From Chryseobacterium gleum (lineage in GTDB: Bacteria > Bacteroidota > Bacteroidia > Flavobacteriales > Weeksellaceae), in assembly GCF_900636535.1 (NCBI RefSeq), contig NZ_LR134289.1, positions 2,170,001 to 2,234,000 on the forward strand: a stretch of DNA of 64,000 nt, written 5' to 3'. Positions 52,970 to 61,905 of the stretch are shown here, one piece after another (positions within the stretch are counted from its first letter, which is position 1; each line of letters starts with the position of its first letter). The notes under the pieces were generated by a model. It saw nothing but the letters and a program-made list of their open reading frames with translations. It did no database searches and was not told where the DNA came from. The translations under genes were made by a program, and so were the position numbers.

Positions 52970-53518
52970 ATGGAACATATTATCGAAATATTAAAATCCG
53001 GCGGAACGATTCTTTATCCTACAGATACCATCTGGGGAATTGGTTGTGATGCGACCAATATAGAAGCTGTCAATAAAATTTTTGAAATCAAAAAGCGTGA
53101 AAAGAATAAATCCATGATCATCCTTGTGGAGTCTGAGAAAAGACTTCAGGATCTGGTAGATGTTCCTGAAATGGCCTGGGAAATTATTGATCTCAGCGAA
53201 AAGCCGGTAACTATTGTTTATGAAAACCCGAGAGGTTTGCCTAAAGAGCTTCTTGCTGAAGACGGAAGTATAGGAATCCGTCTTGTAAAAAATGATTTCT
53301 GCAAAAAACTGATTACAAAATTAAACAGACCTCTTGTATCTACTTCAGCCAATTTCAGTGGCGAAAAAAGCCCTTTGAAATTTTCTGATATTTCTCAGGA
53401 AATGATTGATCTTGTAGATTATGCAGTGGAGGAAGACAGAGAAAAAGTTTCAAAATATTCAGGTTCTTCGGTAATTAAAATATGGAATGACAACAGGATA
53501 AAAGTTCTGAGAGAGTAA
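52970..53518 (+). CDS. Threonylcarbamoyl-AMP synthase (TsaC/Sua5/YrdC)
   Basis: A 182-residue YrdC-like protein. Start at the ATG 52970 (MEHIIEILKSGGTILYPTDT), which matches the family; the frame could extend to 52913. Substrate-binding set: TDTIWGIGCDA, KKREKNKSMIILV (Lys/Arg for ATP and HCO3), and STSANFSGEKSP. The enzyme makes threonylcarbamoyl-AMP for tRNA t6A. No Sua5 C-terminal domain, so the TsaC type. Confidence 0.93.
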   Translation: MEHIIEILKSGGTILYPTDTIWGIGCDATNIEAVNKIFEIKKREKNKSMIILVESEKRLQDLVDVPEMAWEIIDLSEKPVTIVYENPRGLPKELLAEDGSIGIRLVKNDFCKKLITKLNRPLVSTSANFSGEKSPLKFSDISQEMIDLVDYAVEEDREKVSKYSGSSVIKIWNDNRIKVLRE

Positions 53519-53564
53519 TTATTCTGAAGCTGCCTGTTTATTTTTAGAGTCTTGTCAGTTCATC

Positions 53565-53598
53565 TTGGCAGGATTTCTTTTTTTTAATTCTATCTTTG
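53565..53598 (+). promoter_or_regulatory. Promoter of the NTF2-like gene
   Basis: TTG (53565-53567), 23-nt spacer, TATCTTTG (53591-53598); predicted start near 53605, 20 nt before the ATG at 53625. Confidence 0.55.
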
Positions 53599-53624
53599 CA
53601 AACTCAACTCATAAACTATTTGCT

Positions 53625-53969
53625 ATGGATCATCAAAAATTTGCTCAAACGTGGGTGAATGTCTGGAATTCTCATAATTTAGAGGATATTCTGTCCCATT
53701 ACGCGGATGATATTGAGATCACCACTCCTATGATTGCTATGGCCACAGGTGGCAGGGAAAGTTCATTAAAAGGAAAAGAAGCTGTCCGTGAATATTGGAG
53801 AAAGGCACTGGATAAATTTCCGGACCTTCATTTTGATCTGATCCATTCTACGGCGGGAGTAGATTCGGTAGCATTATTTTATAAGTCGATTATGGATAAA
53901 CATGCTGTGGAAGTCATGTTTTTTAATGAAGATGGAAAAATTAGTAGAATGTATGCTCATTATGATTAA
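53625..53969 (+). CDS. SnoaL/NTF2-like small protein
   Basis: A 114-residue protein with the cone-shaped NTF2 fold: helix 1 FAQTWVNVWNSHNLEDILSHYADDIEI, a core GKEAVREYWRKALDKFPDLHF, and a final FFNEDGKISRMYAHYD. The internal ATG at 53625 is used because the promoter at 53565-53598 excludes the earlier in-frame codon at 53565. Function unknown: family members range from ketosteroid isomerases to binding proteins; no catalytic set is obvious. Confidence 0.82.
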   Translation: MDHQKFAQTWVNVWNSHNLEDILSHYADDIEITTPMIAMATGGRESSLKGKEAVREYWRKALDKFPDLHFDLIHSTAGVDSVALFYKSIMDKHAVEVMFFNEDGKISRMYAHYD

Positions 53970-54006
53970 TGGGTAACATCGGTAGAAATTGACACTGTTA
54001 TTAACA

Positions 54007-55425
54007 ATGAAAATTAATCTTAATCAAAATAAGAATTTAAAACTTTTTAAAATCATTTCTGAAGCAGCAGAAAGGAATCACCAGTCCGTATACATTGTAG
54101 GCGGTTATGTACGTGACCTTCTGATGAACAGAAAAGCTTCTACGGATATAGATTTTGTAACGGAGCAAAGCGGTATTGAACTTGCCCAAAATGTAGCTCA
54201 GGATATAGATCCGAAATTGAAGGTTTCCGTATTCAAGACCTACGGAACAGCCATGATCAAATATAAAGAGCTTGACCTTGAATTTGTAGGAGCCAGAAAG
54301 GAAAGCTATACAGAAAACAGCCGCAAGCCTGAAGTGGAGGGCGGAAGCCTGGAAGATGACCAGAAGAGAAGAGATTTTACGATCAATGCGATGGCTATCT
54401 CTTTAAACAAAAATAATTTCGGAGAACTGATCGATCCTTTTAATGGAATTGATGATCTTGAAAAAGAAATTTTACGAACTCCGCTGGAACCTGCGCAGAC
54501 TTATTCTGATGATCCTTTAAGGATGATGAGAGCGGTGCGTTTTGCTTCTACTTTACATTTTAAAATTGAGGAAAACTCTCTGAAAGCTATCCAGCAGGAA
54601 GCTGAAAGAATCAGGATTGTTTCTATGGAAAGGATCATGGTAGAATTCAACAAGATCATGCTTTCTGAAAAACCTTCTGTTGGTCTTAGATTAATGGAAC
54701 AAACCGGTCTTTTAAAGCTGATTATTCCTGAACTGATTGAACTGAAGGGTGTGGAAGAAGTGGAAGGACAAACACATAAGGATAACTTTTACCACACATT
54801 GGAGGTCGTTGACAATATTTCCGTGAATACAGATAACCTTTGGCTGCGTTGGGCTGCCTTGCTTCATGATATTGGAAAAGCTCCAACCAAAAAATTTGTG
54901 GAAGGAACAGGATGGACGTTCCATGGACATGAGTTTTTAGGCTCAAAAATGGTTAAAACACTTTTCCAAAGACTAAAACTGCCGTTGGGAAGTGACATGA
55001 AATATGTTCAGAAAATGGTAAAGCTTTCGTCAAGGCCCATTGCTCTGATCACTGATGACGCTTCAGATTCTGCTTTAAGAAGACTTTTATTTGATGCCGG
55101 AGAAAACCTGGAAGATCTTTTCACCCTTTGCAAGGCAGATATTACCACGAAAAACTCCAGAAAACAGGAGAAGTTCAAAAAAAACTTTGAATATGTGGCG
55201 GTAAAAATCAAAGAAGTGGAAGAAAAGGATCAGGTAAGAAACTTCCAGCCGCCTATTACCGGTGAAGAGATTATGGAAATGTTCAATCTTAAGCCGGGCC
55301 GTGAAATCGGTATTTTAAAGGAGAAAGTAAAAGAAGCAATCCTGGAGGGTGAAATTCCCAATGAAAAAGAAGAAGCTACAAAGTTTGTAATTGCTGAAGC
55401 TGAAAAACTGGGATTAACAATATAA
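54007..55425 (+). CDS. CCA-adding enzyme / poly(A) polymerase family tRNA nucleotidyltransferase with HD domain
   Basis: A 472-residue class II nucleotidyltransferase. Start at the ATG 54007 (the frame runs back to a TTG at 53989). Palm motif: IVGGYVRDLL (Gly32-Gly33, Arg36-Asp37) and the two catalytic Asp at 47 and 49 (STDIDFV); RRDFTINAMAIS flexible loop; then DPLRMMRAVRF; a C-terminal HD phosphohydrolase domain with LLHDIGKAP. It adds or repairs the tRNA 3' CCA end, with HD-linked phosphatase/phosphodiesterase activity. Convergent with the BtuG-like gene; two hairpins follow. Confidence 0.94.
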   Translation: MKINLNQNKNLKLFKIISEAAERNHQSVYIVGGYVRDLLMNRKASTDIDFVTEQSGIELAQNVAQDIDPKLKVSVFKTYGTAMIKYKELDLEFVGARKESYTENSRKPEVEGGSLEDDQKRRDFTINAMAISLNKNNFGELIDPFNGIDDLEKEILRTPLEPAQTYSDDPLRMMRAVRFASTLHFKIEENSLKAIQQEAERIRIVSMERIMVEFNKIMLSEKPSVGLRLMEQTGLLKLIIPELIELKGVEEVEGQTHKDNFYHTLEVVDNISVNTDNLWLRWAALLHDIGKAPTKKFVEGTGWTFHGHEFLGSKMVKTLFQRLKLPLGSDMKYVQKMVKLSSRPIALITDDASDSALRRLLFDAGENLEDLFTLCKADITTKNSRKQEKFKKNFEYVAVKIKEVEEKDQVRNFQPPITGEEIMEMFNLKPGREIGILKEKVKEAILEGEIPNEKEEATKFVIAEAEKLGLTI

Positions 55426-55442
55426 TTCAAGATTATAAAATA

Positions 55443-55534
55443 TAAAAAAATCCGGCGTGATGTTCCATCACGCCGGATTTTTTTGCTTACTATGAAAACA
55501 AAGCCGGCCGGTTTCTTCGAAACCGGCCGGAAAA
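55443..55534. terminator. Two back-to-back terminator hairpins between convergent genes
   Basis: First (55448-55483): AAAATCCGGCGTGATG / CATCACGCCGGATTTT with T7, serving cca on plus. Second (55500-55532): CCGGCCGGTTTC, TTC loop, GAAACCGGCCGG, with an A7 on plus (T7 on minus), serving the minus-strand gene at 55565. Both are strong. Confidence 0.9.
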
Positions 55535-55564
55535 AAACACAAATGATGAAAAAATAAAAAATTA

Positions 55565-56620
55565 TTATGGGTTTACAAAAGTTCCGTTAGCACCGATACC
55601 TCCTGTTTTCACGGTAACAATCTTACTTCCTGTAGCTGCTGAGTATATAACCATTTCGCTTTCTTGTGTAAACTGCTTTACGTCAGAAGCAAAAATTCTT
55701 CCGTCAATAACATTAAATCCATACAATGTAAAATAAGGACCACCATCTGCAGCTGTTAATAATGGACTGGAAGGAACTGTCGGAGCAGTTAAGCTTGTTG
55801 TATACACCTTATTGGCTGAGCTGAAATATAATTTATCATTATCAATCTGAAGGTTGGTTGCACTTGGAATTCCTGTCAGTGTAATTACCGGTGTAAGGGT
55901 TCCGGTACCTGAAATCTTATAGATATAAGAATCTGTAGCTGTTGAAGAAATTGTATAAACATTGGATTTGTAAGAGACAGTATTTCCAATCTGACCATTC
56001 GGAACGGTAATTTCAGTTTTGCTGTCGTTGGAAGTATTGATATAAGTAATCTTGTTTCCATATCCTGATGAAGCATTCTGTACGAAAATATTTCCTCCCG
56101 CTTCTACTGTTTTATCAGAAACTTCAGTCATGTTAATTTTGCTTACAAATGAATAATCAGAAGCTTTATACTTAGTTATACTTTGAGTATTTGCACTGAA
56201 ATTAGTGTTAGCAACATAGATAAAGTCATTAGCGAAAGCAATTCCTCTCGGATTATCAAGCTGTTGTGTGATTACTCCCAATTTCTTAAATGTGTAACGG
56301 TCTACTACAACAATTTTGTTTGAGTTATTCAAAACAAGATAAGCTTTATTCCCGTTAAGGCCAATCGTCTGAAGAACATCACCCAGGATCTCTTTATTGT
56401 TGTTATAACCATATACATCATCCTGCTTAAGGCTTAAATCTCTCGTAACGAAAGTTACTTTAGCTCCCTGGCTGTTAAAATTACCTTCATTAGAGATAAA
56501 ATATCCGTTCTGGTAAGTGATCGGAGAAACGTCAAACTCGGCAGAGTCACTTGTACATGAAGAAATATTAAACAATAGTACCACTGCAAATAAGACAGTT
56601 AAAAGTTTAGTTATTTTCAT
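55565..56620 (-). CDS. Surface beta-propeller lipoprotein of the cobalamin uptake operon (BtuG-like, DUF5074/YncE)
   Basis: A 351-residue lipoprotein (NISSC, Cys22) followed by Asp/Glu residues typical of surface export. The rest is a YncE-like propeller: NGYFISNEGNFNSQGAKVTFV, GLNGNKAYLVLNNSNKIVVVD, LDNPRGIAFANDFIYVANT, and so on with repeating strand groups. It lies 20 nt behind the BtuB-like receptor and shares its cobalamin riboswitch. By analogy with BtuG of Bacteroides, a surface propeller lipoprotein that captures B12 for BtuB, I infer that role here. Confidence 0.8.
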   Translation of the reverse strand: MKITKLLTVLFAVVLLFNISSCTSDSAEFDVSPITYQNGYFISNEGNFNSQGAKVTFVTRDLSLKQDDVYGYNNNKEILGDVLQTIGLNGNKAYLVLNNSNKIVVVDRYTFKKLGVITQQLDNPRGIAFANDFIYVANTNFSANTQSITKYKASDYSFVSKINMTEVSDKTVEAGGNIFVQNASSGYGNKITYINTSNDSKTEITVPNGQIGNTVSYKSNVYTISSTATDSYIYKISGTGTLTPVITLTGIPSATNLQIDNDKLYFSSANKVYTTSLTAPTVPSSPLLTAADGGPYFTLYGFNVIDGRIFASDVKQFTQESEMVIYSAATGSKIVTVKTGGIGANGTFVNP

Positions 56621-56640
56621 AATTTATTCAATTTTAATTA

Positions 56641-58467
56641 TTAAAAATTTATTGCTGCGTACACACTATAGTTTCTTTTCGGTAAAGGATAGAAAGAAAC
56701 GGTTTTATAGTAGGTATTGGTTAGATTATTCACTTTAAATCCTAAAGTATACTTTTTTGCCAGAGTTGCAGAAACACCCATATTTAAAAGAAAATAAGGA
56801 TCTATAGCCTCTGACCTTTTTTCATCACTTGTGGTGTAGGTAACCCCGTTCAGCAGTGACTGGGTAAAAAATTTAAAGAAACCATATTCATAATCCACAT
56901 TAATGTTTCCTCTGTGTATAGGAACATAAGGTCTCTGCATGTTGGTTTCTTTATCAATAGATTTTGCATAATAATACCCTGCATTCGCCCGGATTTTATG
57001 ATTTCCCAACTGCTTGCTGAATGACAGCTGAGATTCCAGCCCGTAAGATTCTGCTTTATTAACATTAAAAGCCTGCCAGTATCCTTTAGCGGTTGGCAGC
57101 CATACAATAAGGTCTGTAATATCCATATAATAAGGAGAAAAGCTAAGCCTGAAATCTCCCATTTTGAACTCATTAGTCATATCTACCTGAGTTGAGGTTT
57201 CCGGTCTTAGGTCTTTATTTCCACCCGGTTCATAGTAAATATCATTAAATGAAGGATATCTGAAGTTTTTGGAGACGTTAATGCTCACATCATACCATTT
57301 TGCAGCGCTCCATTTTCCGGAGAAAGAATACATTAACGGTGATTTTACATCTTCCACAAAATCTTTTTTAAATCCACCTTCAAAACGCAGATCTTTCGTT
57401 GCAAAATATCGTAATAATCCTGAAACTGATCCTATATTTCTGCTGACACTGGATATCCCGTTCTGATAACCTTCTCCCTTATTGACCTGAAATTCTCCTA
57501 TTAGATTAAAATTCCATTTTGAATTCAGGAAATAATTAAAATCATTTTTAAAGATATAATTTTTCCCTGTTCCACTGCTGGATTTAGGTTGGGTCAACGA
57601 ACCAAAGTACTGGAAATTTTCTTCTGTATAAGCGGCTTTTAAGGAGTTGCTGAACTTTGTTTTGTTCCAGTCCCAGGAAAGGAGGCTCCTTACGCTCTGC
57701 GTTTTATATTTAGTTTTTGTTCCTGTTTCCTCATACACAGGATAATGCTGTGAAGAATCAAAAAACTGGCTCTGCCATGAAATTTTATGATCGTTCGTAA
57801 TTTTATAGGATGCACCTACATTGAACGTTGTATTGTAATAATTCCCGTTTCTATTGATGTAGTTAAGGTCACTTACCTTATAATCATTTTCACTTACAGA
57901 ATAATTTCCTGAAGCTTTAAAACTGAACTTATCATTGCTGTAAGAACCTTTTATAAAATTATTATAAGTATTAAAGGAAGCCACTTCAGAAAACAGGGAA
58001 CCATGAAAGCCTTTATTAAAATCAAGGGTATTATTCAGGTGAATGCTTCCCCCAATGGCTCCGCTTCCATAGACAACACTTCCGCCGCCGGCTTTTATTC
58101 CGATCTGATCATACCCGAACAATGCGATATTGTTGATATCTCCCTGCCCGAGAAAATTGGAATTGATATTAATTCCGTTCCATACAAATGCAGTCTGCTG
58201 GGCGGTAGTTCCCCTGAAAGAAGGTGAAGAAACAGCGCCGCGGCCATTTTCCTTAATAAATACCTGTGACTGAAATCTCAGAAGTTCCGAAAGGTTGCTG
58301 GAGTTCTTCTCAGCATCCTCTGCTGAAATTATTTTTACGGGATGAAAAAGCTTCACCCTGTTCATCTGATTGTCGAAGACATAAATAGTGTCAATGGTTT
58401 TCTCTTGTCCAAAAAGAAAACAACCATAAGATGAAAAAAGCAGTACTAAAGATCTTTTTATATCCAT
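56641..58467 (-). CDS. TonB-dependent cobalamin receptor (BtuB-like)
   Basis: A 608-residue receptor, near the size of E. coli BtuB, with a signal peptide ending at CFLFGQ, a plug domain (VKIISAEDAEKNSSNLSELLRF, VFIKENGRGAVSSPSFRGTTAQ, VVYGSGAIGGSIHLNN) and a 22-strand barrel with C-terminal FPLPKRNYSVYAAINF. No CarboxypepD_reg domain. A cobalamin riboswitch with a promoter sits just upstream (58512-58698), so the substrate is almost certainly vitamin B12 or another corrinoid. First gene of a two-gene unit. Confidence 0.93.
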   Translation of the reverse strand: MDIKRSLVLLFSSYGCFLFGQEKTIDTIYVFDNQMNRVKLFHPVKIISAEDAEKNSSNLSELLRFQSQVFIKENGRGAVSSPSFRGTTAQQTAFVWNGININSNFLGQGDINNIALFGYDQIGIKAGGGSVVYGSGAIGGSIHLNNTLDFNKGFHGSLFSEVASFNTYNNFIKGSYSNDKFSFKASGNYSVSENDYKVSDLNYINRNGNYYNTTFNVGASYKITNDHKISWQSQFFDSSQHYPVYEETGTKTKYKTQSVRSLLSWDWNKTKFSNSLKAAYTEENFQYFGSLTQPKSSSGTGKNYIFKNDFNYFLNSKWNFNLIGEFQVNKGEGYQNGISSVSRNIGSVSGLLRYFATKDLRFEGGFKKDFVEDVKSPLMYSFSGKWSAAKWYDVSINVSKNFRYPSFNDIYYEPGGNKDLRPETSTQVDMTNEFKMGDFRLSFSPYYMDITDLIVWLPTAKGYWQAFNVNKAESYGLESQLSFSKQLGNHKIRANAGYYYAKSIDKETNMQRPYVPIHRGNINVDYEYGFFKFFTQSLLNGVTYTTSDEKRSEAIDPYFLLNMGVSATLAKKYTLGFKVNNLTNTYYKTVSFYPLPKRNYSVYAAINF

Positions 58468-58511
58468 ACCTTTTTACTTTTCCTCCGAAAGCAATATGTT
58501 TTTTGTTATAA

Positions 58512-58660
58512 TCCTGGCAGGTCTCCTGACTTTCGCATTCTGCCCCTTCCCGTTGTTAAACAGTGGCTTTTTGCAGAAACTTGTGTTGCGATTTACAGTT
58601 GCGGGGACAGTCCGGGAGTTACACCCGATTCCCTTTTCATTCCAAAATACTGGAAACCAA
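58512..58660 (-). ncRNA. Cobalamin (B12) riboswitch
   Basis: On the minus strand: AAGGGAATCGGGTGTAACTC, CCGGACTGTCCCCGCAACTGTAA and, 3', the B12 box AAGTCAGGAGACCTGCC (58532-58516). The order and spacing are the AdoCbl class core. It ends about 45 nt before the BtuB-like start codon, so binding probably sequesters the translation start or forms a terminator, shutting off uptake when B12 is abundant. Confidence 0.95.
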
Positions 58661-58668
58661 AATTTTTG

Positions 58669-58699
58669 CAAAGATAGTTTTTTATGTGTATTCACCAAA
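58669..58699 (-). promoter_or_regulatory. Promoter of the cobalamin uptake operon
   Basis: On the minus strand TTTG (58699-58696), 19-nt spacer, TATCTTTG (58676-58669): a full match to the Bacteroidota consensus, about 10 nt before the riboswitch. Confidence 0.75.
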
Positions 58700-58749
58700 A
58701 AACCGTGCTTCGCCTTAAAAATGTTATCTTTTGGGTACGTAAACAAAAA

Positions 58750-58790
58750 AGAACAGCCGTTTTCAATATTGAAAACAGCCATTCATCCCA
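58750..58790 (-). terminator. Hairpin after the frameshifted T9SS cargo gene
   Basis: GTTTTCAATATTGAAAAC is an 18-bp perfect palindrome, extended by GGCTG...CGGCT mismatches and followed by a T6 run on the minus strand. A moderate terminator. Confidence 0.55.
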
Positions 58791-58811
58791 CTACTTTACT
58801 ATTTATATATG

Positions 58812-60124
58812 TTATTTTTTGATAAATTTATAAGTTTGTTGCTTTTCTCCCTTCACTGAATATTCCAGAATGTAAGCTCCTTTTGACAAGGATGAAACAT
58901 CAATTTGTCCTTCTACAGTATTGAATGATTTCACCCTTTGTCCAACCAAGTTATAAATTTCTGCCTTCTCTATTTTTCCTGTGCCTTTAAAATATAGAAT
59001 ATCAGTAACCGGATTAGGATAAATATCCATGTTGTTTTTTTCTTTTACCTCATCATTCACTGATAAATATTCAGATGTATCCAGATAAAAAGCAACCATT
59101 TGATTGGAAGCATTCACACCCATTCCGGCAATTTTCTTCCCATCCTGAGAAATAGCCAGAGGAAGTCCCATCGTCACTCCATTGGTGGCAATTCCTAAGG
59201 ATACCGCATAATCATTCAGATTAACTCTTCCGGTGGCAGAGGTCCATATAAAACCCTCGCCAGACATTGGAGGTGCTCCGAATGCTCTGTAATATCCAAT
59301 AACTTTAGTTCCATCCCCTGAAATTCCTGTTGCGCCTCCCTTGAAACTGAATGATGCATTAGGATGCGTAATATAAGTAAGTCCGCTTACTGCATTCCAA
59401 ACATAGGGATTAGGATTGGCTGAACCGATGATCGTACTTCCGTCTGCGGAAATACCTCCCGCTTCTCCAACATTATTTCCATTGTTATCTGTAATAAAAC
59501 TTTCCACTCCATCCTGCCATTTCGCACCACTTCTGGTACCGTTTGATTCGTCCTGCCATCCTACAATTACCGTTCCTGAAGCATTGATTGCGTTTGCCCT
59601 GGAGCTTCGTCCCTGAACAATACTTCCCAGATCTACCATTCCGTTTACTTCATCCCATTTCACAGCATGTGCGTTAGCTGCCGTCAGGAATCCCAGCCCC
59701 ACAATTGTACTGCCATTAGCTGTCATTCCCCAGGTAGAACTTACACTGCCATCCCAGCCGGTAGGAACCAGCCCCCCCTGTTTACCCATGTGGCCGTAGC
59801 TACATCATAAGTCGAGATTTCATTGAAACCTGTTGCAGCATTTGTAACGGAAGATGAGATCTTGGTCCCGTCATTCGAAACTATGGTTCTGCCCGCAGCA
59901 GGATATCCGTTTGATATTGAACCTATCTGTACAAGTCCTCCCGATGCATTCCATTTATATATAGCTCCTGCACTTGTATGCAAGCTTACCACTCCATTAT
60001 CTGAAACAGCTCCTACATTATAATTTCCCAAGCCTATTACAGTAAGCTGAGCTTTCACAATACCCAATTTCAGAAAAAGGCAAGCTGTTAATATTTTCAT
60101 TGACATTTTGTAAAATTTTTTCAT
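58812..60124 (-). pseudogene. T9SS-secreted beta-propeller-like protein, frame broken in a G7 tract
   Basis: Two frames: 60124-59741 codes the signal peptide (KLGIVKAQ) and the first repeats, ending at TAA; 59789-58812 continues the same kind of repeats in another frame and ends in a type A sorting domain (MDIYPNPVTDILYFKG...AYILEY). They join in G7 (C7 on plus, 59772-59778): one extra G would give VNRGGLVPTGWDGSVSS without a gap. The repeats (NASGTVIVGWQDES, SADGSTIIGSAN, SGDGTKVIGYYRA) are of the propeller-like extracellular HAF/NHL kind. So the gene is disabled, phase-variable, or misread. Confidence 0.8.
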
Positions 60125-60279
60125 ATTTTATTATATTTAGATTTTTTAATTGGTGAAAACAATATTAATATAATATTTACCACACCCAAAGAAATTGACT
60201 TTCATAATTCGTGAATTTCAAAAGAATATAATTTTTAAAATATTAATAATCAATCAGATAATAAAATATTATTTTGAAT

Positions 60280-61905
60280 ATGGATTTTACCCGAATTATT
60301 CAAAAAAACACAAACAACCCAGTATTCATTCAAAAATTATTTGATCATAGCAAAGAAATTCTCCTTGTTATTTTCATTGGCTTTTCCCTTATTACCAATG
60401 CACAATCCGGTCCTGACTTTACTATCCTGGCAGATAAGGCATTTCTGAAACTCTATCAGAATTCTGACGAATGCATCAGCTACACTCAGGGAATTCTTGT
60501 CAGCGATCAGAACACAGAACACAAAATGATCCTTCAGAATATTATTTCCCAGGCTTTTGCCATGAAAGGTGATTATGTACAATCTGTGAATATTTTTGCT
60601 CAAAAAGAAGATCCTGAACACAATAATCTTTCTTATTTTATGCAGATCTTCGGTGATTATAACCTTGCTGATCAGTATCAGAATCTGGGTTTATACAATC
60701 AGTCTAAGAGAATTATCAGTTATCTCCTGTCTGATCAGAAACTTCTTAAAAGTAACGATGCGACTCTAAGAGTTACTACCGCAAAACTGTATCAGCTTCA
60801 GGCTTTGAACTCAGGGATCAACCGGGATTATCCCACAGCGCTGCAAAATCTGGACAAAAGCAATCAATACCTCAGCGGTCAGAATGAAGAAAATAAAATA
60901 TTAAAACTGGAAAACAGGATTTTCCGTTCTTCCTATCTGCTGAAACAAAATAAACTTATCGAATATCAACCTCTTATAAAAAGTATTATTGATGATCTTG
61001 AGCATCAGAAAAACCAGCCATTTCTATTAGGTCTTGCCTATGAAAATCTATCTCAATATTATTTTCTGAAGCAGGATTACAGAGCATCTGTTGAAAAGCT
61101 GGAAGCCGGACTTTCACTGATTGAAGATCTGCCTTTCAATAATTTAAAAATTAAAATCTATGAGTCATTATCCCGCAGCTATTATGCACTTCATGATGAT
61201 GCAAAGTACCACCAGTACAATAAACTTTACAATGATTTAAAAACAAAAACAGATGCCAGTTCCAGGGAAGGAATACGGTATCTTGTAAAACTTGTGGAAA
61301 CCAGTCAGAATAAAAATATTGAATTTCAAAAGCTGATGTTTGTTAAATCTTTCTGGCCGTTAGCGCTCATTTTGTCTTTGATAATTTTGGGACTATTCGC
61401 TTATTTTTTAAGTATTAAAAGTAAAGGTAAAGACTTAAAAAAACAATTTGATTTCTTTGAAAAACAGATCAGTCGCAAGTCTCAGTCTGCCATTCCAGAG
61501 AAGGTTACTGCAACAGCAAAAGATTCCGGTTCTACCAAAATATCAAGGGAAAAAGAAGATGAGATTCTTCGCAAACTTGAAGAATTCGAAAAATCCGGTC
61601 ATTATCTGAATAAAAATATGTCGTTATCCATGCTTTCTTCTCAAATGGAAGTTAATACGAAATACCTTTCAGAAGTTATTAATAACAAGGAGAAAAATTT
61701 TAACGGCTATATCAACAAACTAAGAATCAATCATATTGTACAATTATTAAAGAATGATTCTACTTTTCTCAATTATAAAGTGAGCTATCTTGCAGAGTAT
61801 TCAGGGTTTTCATCGCACAGTGCCTTTACTACGGTCTTTAAGTCTGTCACCGGGATGTCTCCTAATACCTATATTCAGGAAATCAGTAAAAGTAAAACTG
61901 TATGA
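60280..61905 (+). CDS. TPR-membrane-AraC hybrid transcription regulator
   Basis: A 541-residue protein; ATG at 60280 used (a TTG two codons earlier is possible). A hydrophobic signal-like segment (28-42) ends at NAQ, then a periplasmic TPR-like domain (50-340), a membrane helix (358-378), a charged linker with predicted coiled coil, and a C-terminal AraC HTH (445-537: LSMLSSQMEVNTKYLSEVIN, VSYLAEYSGFSSHSAFTTVF, TGMSPNTYI). Such proteins sense something in the periplasm and bind DNA directly at the membrane. It overlaps the next gene by 4 nt (ATGA). Its target is unknown. Confidence 0.88.
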   Translation: MDFTRIIQKNTNNPVFIQKLFDHSKEILLVIFIGFSLITNAQSGPDFTILADKAFLKLYQNSDECISYTQGILVSDQNTEHKMILQNIISQAFAMKGDYVQSVNIFAQKEDPEHNNLSYFMQIFGDYNLADQYQNLGLYNQSKRIISYLLSDQKLLKSNDATLRVTTAKLYQLQALNSGINRDYPTALQNLDKSNQYLSGQNEENKILKLENRIFRSSYLLKQNKLIEYQPLIKSIIDDLEHQKNQPFLLGLAYENLSQYYFLKQDYRASVEKLEAGLSLIEDLPFNNLKIKIYESLSRSYYALHDDAKYHQYNKLYNDLKTKTDASSREGIRYLVKLVETSQNKNIEFQKLMFVKSFWPLALILSLIILGLFAYFLSIKSKGKDLKKQFDFFEKQISRKSQSAIPEKVTATAKDSGSTKISREKEDEILRKLEEFEKSGHYLNKNMSLSMLSSQMEVNTKYLSEVINNKEKNFNGYINKLRINHIVQLLKNDSTFLNYKVSYLAEYSGFSSHSAFTTVFKSVTGMSPNTYIQEISKSKTV

